From Rhodococcus sp. 06-235-1A (GTDB lineage Bacteria; Actinomycetota; Actinomycetes; Mycobacteriales; Mycobacteriaceae), in contig NZ_NOYI01000027.1 of assembly GCF_002258785.1 (NCBI RefSeq), positions 496,001 through 560,000 on the forward strand: a stretch of 64,000 bases of DNA. The letters are read 5' to 3'. The notes beneath the pieces are model-generated. The model searched no databases and was not told the origin of the DNA. It worked only from the letters and a program-made list of their open reading frames with translations. This document shows positions 29,383-39,281 of this stretch, piece after piece (position 1 is the stretch's first letter; every line of letters begins with the position of its first letter). The position numbers and the translations under genes are program-made.

Positions 29383-30708
29383 GTGACCACTTCACGCTCC
29401 GTTTCCGCCCCTCTTCGGACATTCGTGCTCGATACCTCGGTCCTGCTCTCGGATCCGTGGGCAGTCATCCGGTTCGCCGAGCACAATGTGGTACTTCCGT
29501 TGATCGTCATCAGCGAGTTGGAGGGCAAACGCCACCATCACGAATTGGGATGGTTCGCGCGGGAATCCTTGCGCATGCTCGACGACCTCCGCGTCGAGTT
29601 CGGCCGACTCGATCAGCCGGTTCCCATCGGAACCTCCGGTGGCACACTGCAAGTCGAGCTCAACCACACCGATCCTTCGGTACTTCCCGTCGGCTTCCGG
29701 ACCGACTCCAACGATTCTCGGATCCTCGCCTGCGCCCTCAATCTGAAGGCCGAGGGCAAGGATGTCGTGCTCGTCAGCAAGGACATTCCCTTGCGCGTGA
29801 AGGCCGGTGCCGTCGGTCTTCCCGCCGACGAGTATCACGCTCACGACGTGGTGCCATCCGGGTGGACCGGCATGACCGAGCTCGACGTCGCGCCCGATGC
29901 GGTGGACACGCTGTTCAACGACGGCGTGATCGATCTGGCCGAGGCGCGAGACCTGCCGTGCCACACAGGAGTTCGCCTGCTTGCCGGACGGCAGAGTGCG
30001 CTGGGCCGCGTCACGCCCGACAAGCAGATCCAGCTGGTGCGCGGCGAGCGTGAAGCCTTCGGCTTGCACGGTCGCTCCGCAGAGCAGCGGGTGGCGCTCG
30101 ATCTTCTGCTCGACGAGAGCATCGGCATCGTCTCGCTAGGCGGAAAGGCCGGAACGGGCAAGTCCGCTCTGGCGCTCACTGCCGGACTCGAGGCCGTTCT
30201 CGAACGTCGCTCGCATCGCAAAGTCGTTGTGTTCCGGCCTCTTTACGCCGTCGGTGGTCAGGAACTCGGCTACCTCCCCGGTAGCGAGAGCGAGAAGATG
30301 GGCCCCTGGGGACAGGCGGTCTTCGACACCCTCGAAGGGCTCGCGAGCCCGGAGGTGATGGAGGAGGTCATCGCACGCGGAATGCTGGAAGTGTTGCCGC
30401 TCACGCACATCCGCGGTCGATCGCTGCACGATTCCTTCGTCATTGTCGACGAGGCGCAATCTCTCGAGCGCAACGTGTTGTTGACGGTACTGTCCCGGCT
30501 GGGTTCGGGCTCACGCGTCGTACTCACCCACGACGTCGCGCAGCGAGACAACCTGCGCGTCGGTCGACACGACGGCGTTGCCGCGGTGATCGAAAAGCTC
30601 AAGGGCCACCCGCTTTTCGCGCACATCACGCTTACCCGCAGCGAGCGTTCACCGATCGCTGCTCTGGTGACGGAAATGCTCGAAGAGTTCGGGCCGTCGG
30701 GAGCCTGA
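29383..30708 (+). CDS. phoH2: PIN-PhoH family protein (PhoH2)
   Basis: This 441-residue protein joins an N-terminal PIN ribonuclease domain ([11 protein letters not shown], with later acidic residues at SELEGKR and [11 protein letters not shown]) to a C-terminal PhoH ATPase. The PhoH part has Walker [13 protein letters not shown] near residue 258 and Walker [15 protein letters not shown]. Mycobacterial PhoH2 is an RNA helicase/RNase, usually paired with an antitoxin-like PhoAT; I see no separate antitoxin reading frame in the 437 bases upstream. The GTG start has AGGAG 6 bases before it. Its place near glyA matches M. tuberculosis Rv1095. Confidence 0.93.
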   Translation: MTTSRSVSAPLRTFVLDTSVLLSDPWAVIRFAEHNVVLPLIVISELEGKRHHHELGWFARESLRMLDDLRVEFGRLDQPVPIGTSGGTLQVELNHTDPSVLPVGFRTDSNDSRILACALNLKAEGKDVVLVSKDIPLRVKAGAVGLPADEYHAHDVVPSGWTGMTELDVAPDAVDTLFNDGVIDLAEARDLPCHTGVRLLAGRQSALGRVTPDKQIQLVRGEREAFGLHGRSAEQRVALDLLLDESIGIVSLGGKAGTGKSALALTAGLEAVLERRSHRKVVVFRPLYAVGGQELGYLPGSESEKMGPWGQAVFDTLEGLASPEVMEEVIARGMLEVLPLTHIRGRSLHDSFVIVDEAQSLERNVLLTVLSRLGSGSRVVLTHDVAQRDNLRVGRHDGVAAVIEKLKGHPLFAHITLTRSERSPIAALVTEMLEEFGPSGA

Positions 30709-30715
30709 CCCCCTT

Positions 30716-30755
30716 GTGAGCGGAACTTCGTAGAACACTACGAAGTTCCGTTCAC
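30716..30755. terminator. 18-bp hairpin between convergent genes
   Basis: GTGAGCGGAACTTCGTAG (30716-30733) pairs with CTACGAAGTTCCGTTCAC (30738-30755) with one mismatch that can wobble, around an AACA loop. It lies 8 bases after the phoH stop and 6 bases before the convergent epoxide-hydrolase-like stop. It probably terminates both. Confidence 0.7.
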
Positions 30756-30760
30756 CTGGC

Positions 30761-31168
30761 TCACCGGCTGACTGAAGCCCGGAACATCCCTCGCACAACA
30801 CCTTTGAGGAAATCGGTGGTGTCGAAGTAGTCTCGCCACACGGCCACCTTGCCGTCGCGCAGCTCGAAGGTTCCGCACACCCAGAATTCGATTCGAAGCC
30901 GACGCCAGATCAGGGCGTCGGTGCGTTCGGTGAGGACTGTGTTTCCATCGGCCGCGATGTTGTGCATGGTGACATCGAAGCCGAATGTCGGCTTGGCCAG
31001 CAAGGCCAGGAACCTGCCGACGTTCGACCTGCCGCGTACCTTCGGTAACCCGACGTTGTGCCACACGACGCGGTCGTCGAGAAGAGACAGTGCGCGATCT
31101 GTGTCGCGGATTCTCAACGCGTCGAACAGGTCTTCTACGATCTCGGTTGCCTGCTGTGTGTCGGTCAC
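30761..31168 (-). CDS. Limonene-1,2-epoxide hydrolase family (SnoaL fold) protein
   Basis: The protein is 135 residues from MTDTQQATEIVEDLF. The cone-shaped NTF2/SnoaL fold is readable, and both catalytic features of limonene epoxide hydrolase appear: TERTDAL (the Arg-x-Asp pair) and WRDYFD (the second Asp) near the C-terminus. It may hydrolyse an epoxide in a one-step mechanism, with unknown substrate. Its ATG overlaps the upstream serine-hydrolase stop by 4 bases (ATGA), so the two form a coupled pair. The pair interrupts the conserved desA2-phoH2 neighbourhood. Confidence 0.8.
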   Translation of the reverse strand: MTDTQQATEIVEDLFDALRIRDTDRALSLLDDRVVWHNVGLPKVRGRSNVGRFLALLAKPTFGFDVTMHNIAADGNTVLTERTDALIWRRLRIEFWVCGTFELRDGKVAVWRDYFDTTDFLKGVVRGMFRASVSR

Positions 31169-32760
31169 TTGGTGAATCGCCCCAATCCGTCGCCGTCGAA
31201 GAACTCGAGTGTGACCGTGTTCGCGTTGAACGTCGCCTGAGAAATGGTTCCGTCGGGTGCATTTTCGCCGGTCGGCTCGAACGTGAACGTATCACCGTCC
31301 CAGGGCGACAAGTCGTAGGAGGTTCCGTTCGGCCCGATGGCCAACACCAGCTTCCCGTTCGACTCCGTTACCGTCGCCGGCCCCCAGTACGTGTTCTGGT
31401 AAACGCCGGTGTACGACGAGAGGGGCTGTGGCGCAGCAGCATTCGCGGGAGGTGTCTTGCCTGCGAGCTCGCCCTCCGGTTCGCTCATTCCGGCGAAGGC
31501 ATTCTTGTACAGTGCTCGCCAGTCCTCGCGCACCTCGCCGAACTGGACGAGGTCGGCGAATTCGGCGGTGACGGTTTCGGCGATGCCGAGGGGCGCGGCG
31601 TTCGTCAGCACGACGATCGCGACGTCGAGCGACGGAATCCACAGAAAATTGGTACCCGCCCCGAGCGCGAATGCTCCGGAATGGCTGACCGTCGTCCGTC
31701 CGGCCGCACTGGTGGAGACGTTGAATCCGTACCCGTAGTAACCAGCGCGTGAATCCGGCGTCGACGACGGGCTCGAGACGATCTGCGCGCTGATGGCAGG
31801 CAACAGGGCGTCGGGATCGACGATGGTCTTCCCGTCGTGGGTTCCGTCGGCGATGAGCATCGTCAGCCACTTGGCGAGGTCGTTCACCGAGGAGCTGACG
31901 CCACCGGCCGGAGTCTGTGGATCGGGGTCTCGCTGATACTTCGCTTGGTACTCGCCGTCGACGAGAACGTGAGGCACGGCTCGATCGGCCCTGGCCATGT
32001 AGTCCGAGAACGACGAGCTGGTCGAGGTCATACCGAGCGGGCCGTAGACGGTGTCCTGGCTGAGGGTGTCCCAGTCCTTGCCCGACGCCGCAGCGACGGC
32101 CTCGGCGGCGGCGGTTATCCCGAAGTTGGTGTAGTGGTACGTGGAGCGGAACGGGTCGAGGGGAACTTCTCTCAACCGTTCGAGAACCTGCCTGCGGTCG
32201 TATCCGAGGTCTTCGAGCAGATCGCCTTCGTGTTCGGGAAGTCCGCTTCGATGCGCGTAGAAGTCGCCGACCGTGACGTTCTGGGTCACCCACGGGTCGT
32301 CGAGCGCGAACCACGGCAAGTGTGAGACCACCGGCGTCGACCAGTCGATCACTCCCGCTCCCACCTGGGACGCGACGACCGTCGCGCCCACCGACTTGGA
32401 CAGCGAGGCCAACTGGAACACCGAGTCGCCGTCGACCGGGTCGTCCTTGCCCACCTCACGGACGCCGAAGCCCTTGGAGTAGACGACGTCGGAACCGTGC
32501 ACGACGGCTATGGCCATACCCGGAATGTTCGACGACGCCATCAGCTCCTCGGCGATGCCGTCGAGCTTGCCGACGGCCTCGTCTACGCGGCCGGCCGGAA
32601 CGTCGACGCCCGCGACCTGACCGGGGGACAGATCGCTGGTCGGTGCAGGCTCGGATGGCGGGGGACCGTCTGCGGTGGGTGCGTCGTTCGAGCACCCGAC
32701 CAGCGCGATCATCGAGCACACGACAGTAAGACACAGAAAATTTCGACCCGACCGCATCAT
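31165..32760 (-). CDS. Serine hydrolase lipoprotein, class C beta-lactamase/esterase fold
   Basis: The protein has 531 residues. A signal peptide ends in the lipobox ALVGC, so Cys23 should be lipidated and the enzyme anchored outside the cell. The catalytic SxxK is SLSK (Ser119-Lys122), followed by YTN (210-212) and an HSGAF motif replacing KTG. The C-terminal 130 residues form an extra beta-rich domain (SYTGVYQNTYWG), like that seen in other PBP4*/EstB-type proteins. It may be a peptidase or esterase; true beta-lactam resistance is not implied. It is coupled to the epoxide-hydrolase-like gene and divergent from the desaturase gene. Confidence 0.88.
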   Translation of the reverse strand: MMRSGRNFLCLTVVCSMIALVGCSNDAPTADGPPPSEPAPTSDLSPGQVAGVDVPAGRVDEAVGKLDGIAEELMASSNIPGMAIAVVHGSDVVYSKGFGVREVGKDDPVDGDSVFQLASLSKSVGATVVASQVGAGVIDWSTPVVSHLPWFALDDPWVTQNVTVGDFYAHRSGLPEHEGDLLEDLGYDRRQVLERLREVPLDPFRSTYHYTNFGITAAAEAVAAASGKDWDTLSQDTVYGPLGMTSTSSSFSDYMARADRAVPHVLVDGEYQAKYQRDPDPQTPAGGVSSSVNDLAKWLTMLIADGTHDGKTIVDPDALLPAISAQIVSSPSSTPDSRAGYYGYGFNVSTSAAGRTTVSHSGAFALGAGTNFLWIPSLDVAIVVLTNAAPLGIAETVTAEFADLVQFGEVREDWRALYKNAFAGMSEPEGELAGKTPPANAAAPQPLSSYTGVYQNTYWGPATVTESNGKLVLAIGPNGTSYDLSPWDGDTFTFEPTGENAPDGTISQATFNANTVTLEFFDGDGLGRFTK

Positions 32761-32886
32761 GAGGAGTCCTCACGTCGATGACTGGATGCATCTGAGAATA
32801 GACCCGCAACGACCTGGCGTTAGGAGAATTCACAATGGTCCGGGGCACGACGTCGGGCGCTCAGGTGCAGGCGCTACGGTTACCGC

Positions 32887-33744
32887 ATGTCTACGAACCT
32901 GTCCGACGGTGATCTGCTGGTCCGTTTGGAGCCCGCGGTCGAAGAGAATCTACGACGCCACATCGAGGCAGCGAGCGAATGGCACCCCCATGACCTCGCG
33001 CCGTTCGACGACGGCAAGAACTTCGCCTTCCTCGGCGGCGAGGACTGGTCGCCCGAGCAGTCGCACCTGAGCGACGTCGAAATCCTGGCCGCGACAGTCG
33101 CCGTTCTCGTTGCCGACAACCTGCCCGCATACCACCGCGAATTGGCCCACGCACTCACCGGCCTCGGTGCCTGGTGGAAGTGGACCGGCCGGTGGACGTC
33201 GGAAGAGAACCGGCAGTCGATCGTGCTCCGCAACTACCTGGTACTCACCCGCGCCGTCGATCCGGTCGCGCTCGAGCGCGTGCGGATGGAGCACATGACG
33301 CTCGGCTACGACGCACCGAGCCATCATCTGCTCGACATCCTGGCGCACTTCGCCATCGAGGAAGCTGCTGCGGCGCTGCGTCACCGCAACACGGTTGCTC
33401 TGAGCAAGGATCCGGTACTGGCCACCATCCTCGGCAAGATCGCCGACGACGATGCATTGCAGTCGACGTTCTACGCCAACATCCTCGATGAGGCCTTCGC
33501 CGTGGTGCCGGATCAGGCCGCGCGCGCCATCGCGGACCGCGTGAACGGGTTCGCCATCCCCGTCGTGAACCTGCCCGAGCGCGGCAACAGCACCGTCGCC
33601 CTCGCCGAAGCCGGCATCTACGACGCCGACCAGGAACGCGAGAAGGTGTTCAAGCCCCTGCTCGCCGGCTGGAAGATCTTCGACCGCACGGATCTGGGCG
33701 AGGACGGCCTGAAGGCACGCGAGGAAATCGCTCACCTCGCCTGA
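32887..33744 (+). CDS. Acyl-ACP desaturase family protein (DesA2-like), altered metal site
   Basis: This 285-residue protein has the ferritin-like fold of soluble acyl-ACP desaturases (FLGGEDWSPEQS, WKWTGRWTSEENRQ, RHRN, DRVNGFAIP). It occupies the position of M. tuberculosis desA2 near glyA and phoH2. By my by-eye alignment to the plant stearoyl-ACP enzyme, several diiron ligands differ: His of EExxH is Gln110, the second ExxH reads DALQ (Asp189, Gln192), and the first Glu is Asp78. Glu107 and Glu159 remain. It may therefore have lost desaturation or use another cofactor. A perfect palindromic repeat follows. Confidence 0.8.
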   Translation: MSTNLSDGDLLVRLEPAVEENLRRHIEAASEWHPHDLAPFDDGKNFAFLGGEDWSPEQSHLSDVEILAATVAVLVADNLPAYHRELAHALTGLGAWWKWTGRWTSEENRQSIVLRNYLVLTRAVDPVALERVRMEHMTLGYDAPSHHLLDILAHFAIEEAAAALRHRNTVALSKDPVLATILGKIADDDALQSTFYANILDEAFAVVPDQAARAIADRVNGFAIPVVNLPERGNSTVALAEAGIYDADQEREKVFKPLLAGWKIFDRTDLGEDGLKAREEIAHLA

Positions 33745-33765
33745 GGTTTCTGCCCCTTTCGAAAA

Positions 33766-33818
33766 CGTGAATGGTCCATTGCACACACACTTCTCGGCGG
33801 TGCAATGGACCATTCACG
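33766..33818. repeat. 19-bp perfect palindrome, family 2 copy (also terminator)
   Basis: CGTGAATGGTCCATTGCAC (33766-33784) pairs perfectly with GTGCAATGGACCATTCACG (33800-33818) around a 15-base loop. The arms match the imperfect palindromes at 28981-29095. It lies between the convergent desaturase-like gene and fumC, so it can end both transcripts. Confidence 0.85.
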
Positions 33819-33850
33819 CATTCAGGGGTCCGGCGAGGCAGACAGGAAAA

Positions 33851-35254
33851 CTAGTCCTTGACCTTCGCCATCGCGAGGACGTCGAGGCGCTTGTCGAGTT
33901 CTTCCTCGCTGAGTCTGTCGCCGATCAGTCCGCGGTCGATGACCGTCTGACGGATCGTCTTCTTCTCCTTCAGCGCCTGCTTGGCGACGGCCGCAGCTTC
34001 CTCGTACCCGATGGCGGAGTTCAGCGGCGTCACGATGGACGGCGAGGACTCGGCGAGGGTCTTGAGGTGATCGACGTTCGCAACCAGGCCGACGACACAC
34101 TTGTCGGCGAACAGGACCGAGACGTTGGCGAGCAGCTTGAACGATTCGAGCACGTTGCGCGCCATCATCGGGATGTACACGTTGAGCTCGAATGCACCCG
34201 ACGCACCGCCGAAGGCAACTGCCGCGTCGTTGCCGATGACCTGAGCTGCGACCTGCGTAACAGCTTCGGGTAGAACGGGATTGACCTTGCCGGGCATGAT
34301 GGAGCTACCGGGCTGCAGGTCGGGGAGGGCGAGCTCGCCGAGGCCGGTGAGCGGTCCCGATCCCATCCAGCGAATGTCGTTGGCGATCTTGGTCAGTGAC
34401 ACCGCGATGGTGCGCAGTGCGCCCGATGCCTCGACCAGTCCGTCGCGTGCGGCCTGTGCCTCGAACGAATCCTTGGCTGCGGTGAGTGCGTCGATGCCGG
34501 TCGACTTGACCAGTTCCGCAACGACTTTCGGGCCGAAGCCGTCGGGTGCGTTGAGGCCGGTGCCGACGGCGGTGCCGCCGATGGGGAGCTCACCCAGTCG
34601 GGGCAAGGTGGCCTCGACGCGCTCGATGCCGGCCTCGATCTGACGGGCGTAGCCGCCGAATTCCTGGCCGAGGGTGACCGGTACGGCATCCATGAGGTGG
34701 GTGCGGCCGGACTTCACGACGGTCTTCCACTCGACGGCCTTGGCGGCGAGGGCCTCGTGCAGGTGCTTCAGAGCGGGCACCAATGACGTGACTGCTGCCT
34801 CGGTCGCGGCGACGTGAGTGGCCGTCGGGAACGTGTCGTTGGAGGACTGCGACATGTTCACGTGGTCGTTGGGGTGCACCTCGACGCCGTTCGCCTTGGC
34901 GATCGACGCGATGACCTCGTTGGCGTTCATATTGGAGCTGGTGCCCGAGCCGGTCTGGAAGACGTCGATCGGGAACTGGTCGTCGTGCTTGCCGTCGGCG
35001 ATCTCGGTTGCGGCGGCGATGATGGCGTCGGCCAGTGCGCCGTCGAGCAGGCCGAGGTCCTTGTTGACCTGTGCGCAGGCGGCCTTGAGCAGGCCCATCG
35101 CGCGGATCTGAGTGCGCTCGAGCGGGCGGCCCGAGATGGGGAAGTTCTCCACTGCACGCTGAGTCTGGGCGCGCCAGAGTGCGTCGATGGGGACGCGAAC
35201 CTCTCCCATGGTGTCGTGTTCGATCCGGAACTGCTGTTCGTCTGTCTGCGTCAT
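33851..35254 (-). CDS. fumC: Class II fumarate hydratase
   Basis: This 467-residue enzyme interconverts fumarate and malate in the citric-acid cycle. Signatures are [11 protein letters not shown] near residue 140, [16 protein letters not shown] near 185, and the superfamily motif [11 protein letters not shown] near 320. It is oxygen-stable and has no iron-sulfur cluster. It lies 32 bases after glpX on the same strand, the arrangement also seen in mycobacteria (Rv1099c-Rv1098c), so both are probably cotranscribed. Confidence 0.96.
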   Translation of the reverse strand: MTQTDEQQFRIEHDTMGEVRVPIDALWRAQTQRAVENFPISGRPLERTQIRAMGLLKAACAQVNKDLGLLDGALADAIIAAATEIADGKHDDQFPIDVFQTGSGTSSNMNANEVIASIAKANGVEVHPNDHVNMSQSSNDTFPTATHVAATEAAVTSLVPALKHLHEALAAKAVEWKTVVKSGRTHLMDAVPVTLGQEFGGYARQIEAGIERVEATLPRLGELPIGGTAVGTGLNAPDGFGPKVVAELVKSTGIDALTAAKDSFEAQAARDGLVEASGALRTIAVSLTKIANDIRWMGSGPLTGLGELALPDLQPGSSIMPGKVNPVLPEAVTQVAAQVIGNDAAVAFGGASGAFELNVYIPMMARNVLESFKLLANVSVLFADKCVVGLVANVDHLKTLAESSPSIVTPLNSAIGYEEAAAVAKQALKEKKTIRQTVIDRGLIGDRLSEEELDKRLDVLAMAKVKD

Positions 35255-35286
35255 GAGCCTTACTTTGCCAGTCGTGGTTTCGGGGA

Positions 35287-36327
35287 TCAGAAGGACGGTG
35301 CCTGGCCGGACTCGTCGGCGTCGAAGTCCACCGAGGAGTATTCGCGTAGCTTCTCGAGGCGGTGGTAGGCATCGATCATGCGCACGGTGCCGGACTTCGA
35401 TCGCATGACGATGGACTGCGTGTGCGCGCCGCCGCCCGCGTAACGAACGCCGCGCAGCAGGTCACCGTCGGTGACACCGGTGGCGGTGAAGAAGACGTTC
35501 TCGCCCGAGACGAGGTCCTTGGTGTCGAGGACGCGATCGAGGTCGTGGCCCGCATCGATGGCCTTCTGCTTCTCGTCGTCGTCCGTGGGTGCCAGACGCC
35601 CCAGGATGGCGCCGTCCATGCACCGCATCGCGGCGGCGGCGATGATGCCCTCGGGCGTTCCGCCGATTCCGATGAGCATGTCGGTGCCCGAGTCGGGACG
35701 AGCGGCGGCGATGGCACCGGCGACGTCACCGTCGGAGATCAACCGGATACGAGATCCGGCGTCGCGCACCTGCTGGATCAGTTCGGCGTGCCGGGGGCGA
35801 TCGAGGATGCACACCGTGACGTCCGAGGCGGATCCCTTCTTGATCTTGGCGATGCGGGCGATGTTCTCGGCGACGGGGGCGGTGATGTCGATGACGTCCG
35901 CGTAGTCGGGGCCGACGGCGATCTTCTCCATGTAGAAGACGGCGGACGGGTCGAACATGGCTCCGCGCTCGGCGACGGCGAGTACCGAGATGGCGTTGGG
36001 CATGCCCTTGGCCATCAGCGTGGTTCCGTCGACGGGGTCGACGGCGAAGTCGACGTCGGGTCCGTTGCCGTTGCCGACCTCTTCGCCGTTGTAGAGCATC
36101 GGCGCTTCGTCCTTCTCGCCCTCGCCGATGACGACGACGCCGCGCATGGAGACCGAGGCGACCAACTGACGCATGGCGTCCACTGCCGCTCCGTCGCCAC
36201 CCTCCTTGTCGCCGCGACCGACCCAGCGACCCGACGCGAGTGCACCGGCCTCGGTGACGCGTACGAGTTCGAGTGCGAGGTTGCGATCTGGCGCCATGGC
36301 GCGAGTGGACTCGGTGCTGGCCGTCAT
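35287..36327 (-). CDS. glpX: Fructose-1,6-bisphosphatase class II
   Basis: This 346-residue GlpX-type phosphatase catalyses the essential gluconeogenic step from fructose 1,6-bisphosphate to fructose 6-phosphate. Metal-binding motifs are [19 protein letters not shown] near residue 70 and [15 protein letters not shown] near 93. [14 protein letters not shown] and the lithium-sensitive fold are typical. It is the main FBPase type of Mycobacteriales. It is the first gene of a glpX-fumC operon and divergent from the DUF4245 gene, with 135 bases between starts. Confidence 0.96.
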   Translation of the reverse strand: MTASTESTRAMAPDRNLALELVRVTEAGALASGRWVGRGDKEGGDGAAVDAMRQLVASVSMRGVVVIGEGEKDEAPMLYNGEEVGNGNGPDVDFAVDPVDGTTLMAKGMPNAISVLAVAERGAMFDPSAVFYMEKIAVGPDYADVIDITAPVAENIARIAKIKKGSASDVTVCILDRPRHAELIQQVRDAGSRIRLISDGDVAGAIAAARPDSGTDMLIGIGGTPEGIIAAAAMRCMDGAILGRLAPTDDDEKQKAIDAGHDLDRVLDTKDLVSGENVFFTATGVTDGDLLRGVRYAGGGAHTQSIVMRSKSGTVRMIDAYHRLEKLREYSSVDFDADESGQAPSF

Positions 36328-36462
36328 CGGTTTGTAGCCTCCTGGTTGGTGGGGTGTTACCCAGGCAGGATTATCTCACTTCTGTGATGCCTGCGGTGGG
36401 GTCGGGTCGACTGTGAGGTACGCGCCGACCGAGCATTGCCGTGCAGAGGGGATACTGGTGGT

Positions 36463-37032
36463 GTGGCGAACAGCAAACCCCGGATTCTCAACAACAACCG
36501 CGACATGGTCTGGTCGCTGATTCCGCTGGTCATTGCATGTTTGTTGATTGCGGGCGTCGCCAGCCAGTGCTCGCTGAGCCCCGGTGGGCCCAAACAGGGG
36601 CCCATTCCCAACTTCGACGTGAACTCCGCCCTGCAGTACGACGCGTCGGAAATCGGTTTCCCGGTGCGCAATCCGGCTGTTCCCGAGGGCTGGACACCCA
36701 ATTCGGGTAGTCGAGCGACGATCTCCGGCGACAGCGGCGGGCCGGCGACGACTGTCGGATACATCACGGGCACCGGCGCGTACCTGCAGCTCACTCAGTC
36801 CACCGCGTCCGAGGAACTGCTGGTTCCGTTCGTGGCAGGGGAACCGGTGTATGCCTCGGGCGCGCAAAACGTGTCGGGTCGAGACTGGGTGGTCTACGGC
36901 GAGGAGGGTTCGCGGAACTACTGGGTCTCGGACTTCGGTGATACCCGAATACTGCTGGGCGGCACCGCGACCACCGAGGATTTCACCATGCTCGCCGAGA
37001 CCCTCGACGTCACCGAACCGCTGGTGCCCTAG
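36463..37032 (+). CDS. DUF4245 family membrane-anchored protein
   Basis: The protein is 189 residues from GTG 36463 ([18 protein letters not shown]). One N-terminal membrane helix ([18 protein letters not shown], about residues 18-35) precedes an extracytoplasmic domain. Conserved stretches include the [19 protein letters not shown] motif and [11 protein letters not shown]. The family is restricted to actinobacteria and lacks a known function; it sits beside glpX in M. tuberculosis too (Rv1100). Its stop overlaps the convergent xseB stop by 4 bases. Confidence 0.88.
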   Translation: MANSKPRILNNNRDMVWSLIPLVIACLLIAGVASQCSLSPGGPKQGPIPNFDVNSALQYDASEIGFPVRNPAVPEGWTPNSGSRATISGDSGGPATTVGYITGTGAYLQLTQSTASEELLVPFVAGEPVYASGAQNVSGRDWVVYGEEGSRNYWVSDFGDTRILLGGTATTEDFTMLAETLDVTEPLVP

Positions 37033-37253
37033 CTGTCCTTCTCGGTGCTCGCGAGCGCGGTCTCGATACGCTTGCGAGCACCCGCGAGCTGTTCCTCGCA
37101 GCGGGACGCCAGTTGCTCGCCGCGCTCCCACAGCGCGAGTGAGGCATCGAGATCGAGCCCACCCTGCTCGAGGATCTTCACGACGCCCACCAGTTCGTCA
37201 CGGGCTTCCTCGTAGCCCAGTTCCGATACCGGCTTGTCTTCGTTCTCGCTCAT
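37029..37253 (-). CDS. xseB: Exodeoxyribonuclease VII small subunit
   Basis: This 74-residue helical protein has the XseB signature [20 protein letters not shown] and [17 protein letters not shown]. It binds XseA to form the nuclease that degrades single-stranded DNA to oligonucleotides. The ATG at 37253 is chosen because GAGGGAG lies 6 bases before it; an ATG 18 bases upstream overlaps the xseA stop and is the alternative. It is the last gene of an operon with xseA and the Rv1109c-like gene. Confidence 0.93.
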   Translation of the reverse strand: MSENEDKPVSELGYEEARDELVGVVKILEQGGLDLDASLALWERGEQLASRCEEQLAGARKRIETALASTEKDS

Positions 37254-37267
37254 CCGTACTCCCTCTG

Positions 37268-38560
37268 TCATTTCACTCGGCCCATGACTGCTGCGGTGAC
37301 GGCACCGTCGGCCACCCGCACTCTGATCTGCGTACCCGGCGGCGCGTCCTCGACCGAACGCAGCACCTCGGGATCCGAACCCGCAACAACACGTTGCACG
37401 ACGGCATAGCCCCGAGCAAGTGTGGCAGCCGGTCCCAGCGTCGACAGCCGCGCCCGCAGATGTTCGACGAGGGTGTCCTGGGTGGTCAGTTCGCGTTGCA
37501 CGTCGCGTCGAGCCGCGTCGAGCAGCCGTCGAATCTCTTCGCGACGTTGTTCGAGCGAGGCCAATGGATCGGCCAGTACCGGCCGGTGTCGCAGCATGTC
37601 CAGACCGCGAGCCTCGCGCTCGACCCAATTGCGCAGCGCTGCAGCACTTCTGGATTTCAGCTCCGACACCAGCGCTTGTTCGGCAACGGCGTCGGGCACC
37701 ACCAGTTTGGCAGCATCGGTGGGCGTTGCGGCCCGCAGGTCTGCGACGTGATCGCTGAGCGGGCTGTCGGGCTCGTGGCCGATCGCGCTGACGATCGGCG
37801 TCGTGGCCCGAGAGATGGCGCGGCACAGGGCCTCGTCGGAGAACGGCAGCAGATCCTCGACGCTGCCGCCGCCACGGGCGAGGATGATGACGTCGACGCC
37901 GGGGTCGTCGTCCAGGTCCTTCAACGCGTCCAGAATTGCCGGGACCGATTGCGGCCCCTGAACCGGAGTGTTGCGAACCTCGAATCGGACGGCAGGCCAA
38001 CGCCTCTGGGCAACGGTGAGGACGTCCTTCTCGGCTGCGCTTGCGCGCGCGGTGATGAGTCCGATGGTGCCGGGCAGAAACGGCAGCGGACGCTTGAGCC
38101 GTGGGTCGAACAGTCCCTCTGCCGCCAGCAAAGCTCGGAGCCGCTCGATGCGGGCAAGTAGCTCGCCGACGCCCACAGCACGAATATCGGTGGCGCGCAG
38201 TGAAATCGTGCCGCGACCGGTGAAGAACGACAATTTGCCGTAGAGGATGACGCGCGCACCCTCGGTCAGTGGAACGGGCGAACGGTCGAGAAGCTGCGGC
38301 GAACATGTCACCGACAACGACATGTCGGCCGACGGATCACGCAGCGTCAGGAAGGCGGTACGGGTACCTGGCCGAGCATTGATCTGGGTGAGCTGCCCCT
38401 CGACCCAGATGCTGCCGAGCTTGTCGATCCAGCCGGCGACCTTCATGGCGACCGTGCGCACCGGCCATGGCTGTTCGGCGGTGCTCGCGGCAGCCTGAGT
38501 TGAACCCGACTGAGTTGAACCCGACTGGGCGGGACCGGACTGGGGTGGGGGAGTGCTCAC
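37268..38560 (-). CDS. xseA: Exodeoxyribonuclease VII large subunit
   Basis: The protein has 430 residues. An N-terminal OB-fold binds DNA ([17 protein letters not shown]). The catalytic domain includes [21 protein letters not shown], the [18 protein letters not shown] motif near residue 190 and [15 protein letters not shown]-terminal coiled coil follows. It acts with XseB in DNA repair. The first 20 residues are a Gln/Ser/Gly-rich run with repeated QSGSTQ units, probably disordered. The start overlaps the upstream gene stop by 4 bases. Confidence 0.95.
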   Translation of the reverse strand: MSTPPPQSGPAQSGSTQSGSTQAAASTAEQPWPVRTVAMKVAGWIDKLGSIWVEGQLTQINARPGTRTAFLTLRDPSADMSLSVTCSPQLLDRSPVPLTEGARVILYGKLSFFTGRGTISLRATDIRAVGVGELLARIERLRALLAAEGLFDPRLKRPLPFLPGTIGLITARASAAEKDVLTVAQRRWPAVRFEVRNTPVQGPQSVPAILDALKDLDDDPGVDVIILARGGGSVEDLLPFSDEALCRAISRATTPIVSAIGHEPDSPLSDHVADLRAATPTDAAKLVVPDAVAEQALVSELKSRSAAALRNWVEREARGLDMLRHRPVLADPLASLEQRREEIRRLLDAARRDVQRELTTQDTLVEHLRARLSTLGPAATLARGYAVVQRVVAGSDPEVLRSVEDAPPGTQIRVRVADGAVTAAVMGRVK

Positions 38561-39159
38561 TTGGCCTTGGCGGTGGTGATGCGGTTGGCCAGCATCGTCT
38601 GGAACGGTGCGCGGGCGAGCGTGCCGTTCTCGTAGTCGAGCAGCGTCTCGAGATCCTGGACGGAGAGCGTGCGCAGTCGCGCGCGCAGCTGCGCGAGCGC
38701 GAGGGTGTCGAAGTCGATCATCTCGACGATCTCGGGCTTGTCGACGGAGGGAGCACGCTTGGCCGAGGTGTCCTGGACCGGTTCGTCCAGCGGAGGCGTC
38801 GAGTACAGAGCGAAGCGACCGTTCGCAGCGACCGGCTCGGCCACGGGGGCGTCCGGGACATCGACGTCGTCGGTGATGACGGGGGCGTGGAACGTGTCGT
38901 CGTCTTCGTCCTCGTCGAAGCTGGCCCAGGAGGGCTGCTCCTCGCTCGGGGTCCCGATGACCGGCAAGGTCGCGATGATCAGATCGCCCTTGATGGCCAG
39001 CGCCGTCACCTGCTGCTGGAATCGCATCCCGCGCGCCAGTGCCTCGCTGACGACCGTCATCGGCAGCATCAGGGCGGAACCGGGAAGCTTGCGAGCCTCT
39101 TCCACGACGGTCGCGGCGACGCCTGCAGCCACACGCGCTGCAAAGGGGACTCGAGTCAT
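38557..39159 (-). CDS. Lipid-droplet-associated protein (Rv1109c-like)
   Basis: The protein is 200 residues, starting [21 protein letters not shown]. The first 85 residues are an amphipathic, Ala-rich helical segment ([20 protein letters not shown]), followed by an acidic linker (DEDEDDDTF) and a short C-terminal domain ([20 protein letters not shown]). Homologues next to xseA throughout Mycobacteriales are annotated as lipid-droplet-associated, by my recollection. It is the first gene of the xseA-xseB operon and divergent from ispH. Confidence 0.7.
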   Translation of the reverse strand: MTRVPFAARVAAGVAATVVEEARKLPGSALMLPMTVVSEALARGMRFQQQVTALAIKGDLIIATLPVIGTPSEEQPSWASFDEDEDDDTFHAPVITDDVDVPDAPVAEPVAANGRFALYSTPPLDEPVQDTSAKRAPSVDKPEIVEMIDFDTLALAQLRARLRTLSVQDLETLLDYENGTLARAPFQTMLANRITTAKAK

Positions 39160-39281
39160 GTGCACCAGACTGCCCGAAACGATGAACTTTGGGTAGCCGA
39201 CAGGCTGTACGACCCTTCTCGGCGGGGGCCGAGGGACATGGAAACGAGGCAGGCGAGCTCGGTGCACGTATCCTGGGAGGT

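Noticed and set aside
31165-32760. True beta-lactamase
   Set aside because: The KTG box is replaced by HSG and there is an extra C-terminal domain, which fits the esterase/peptidase branch of the fold better.
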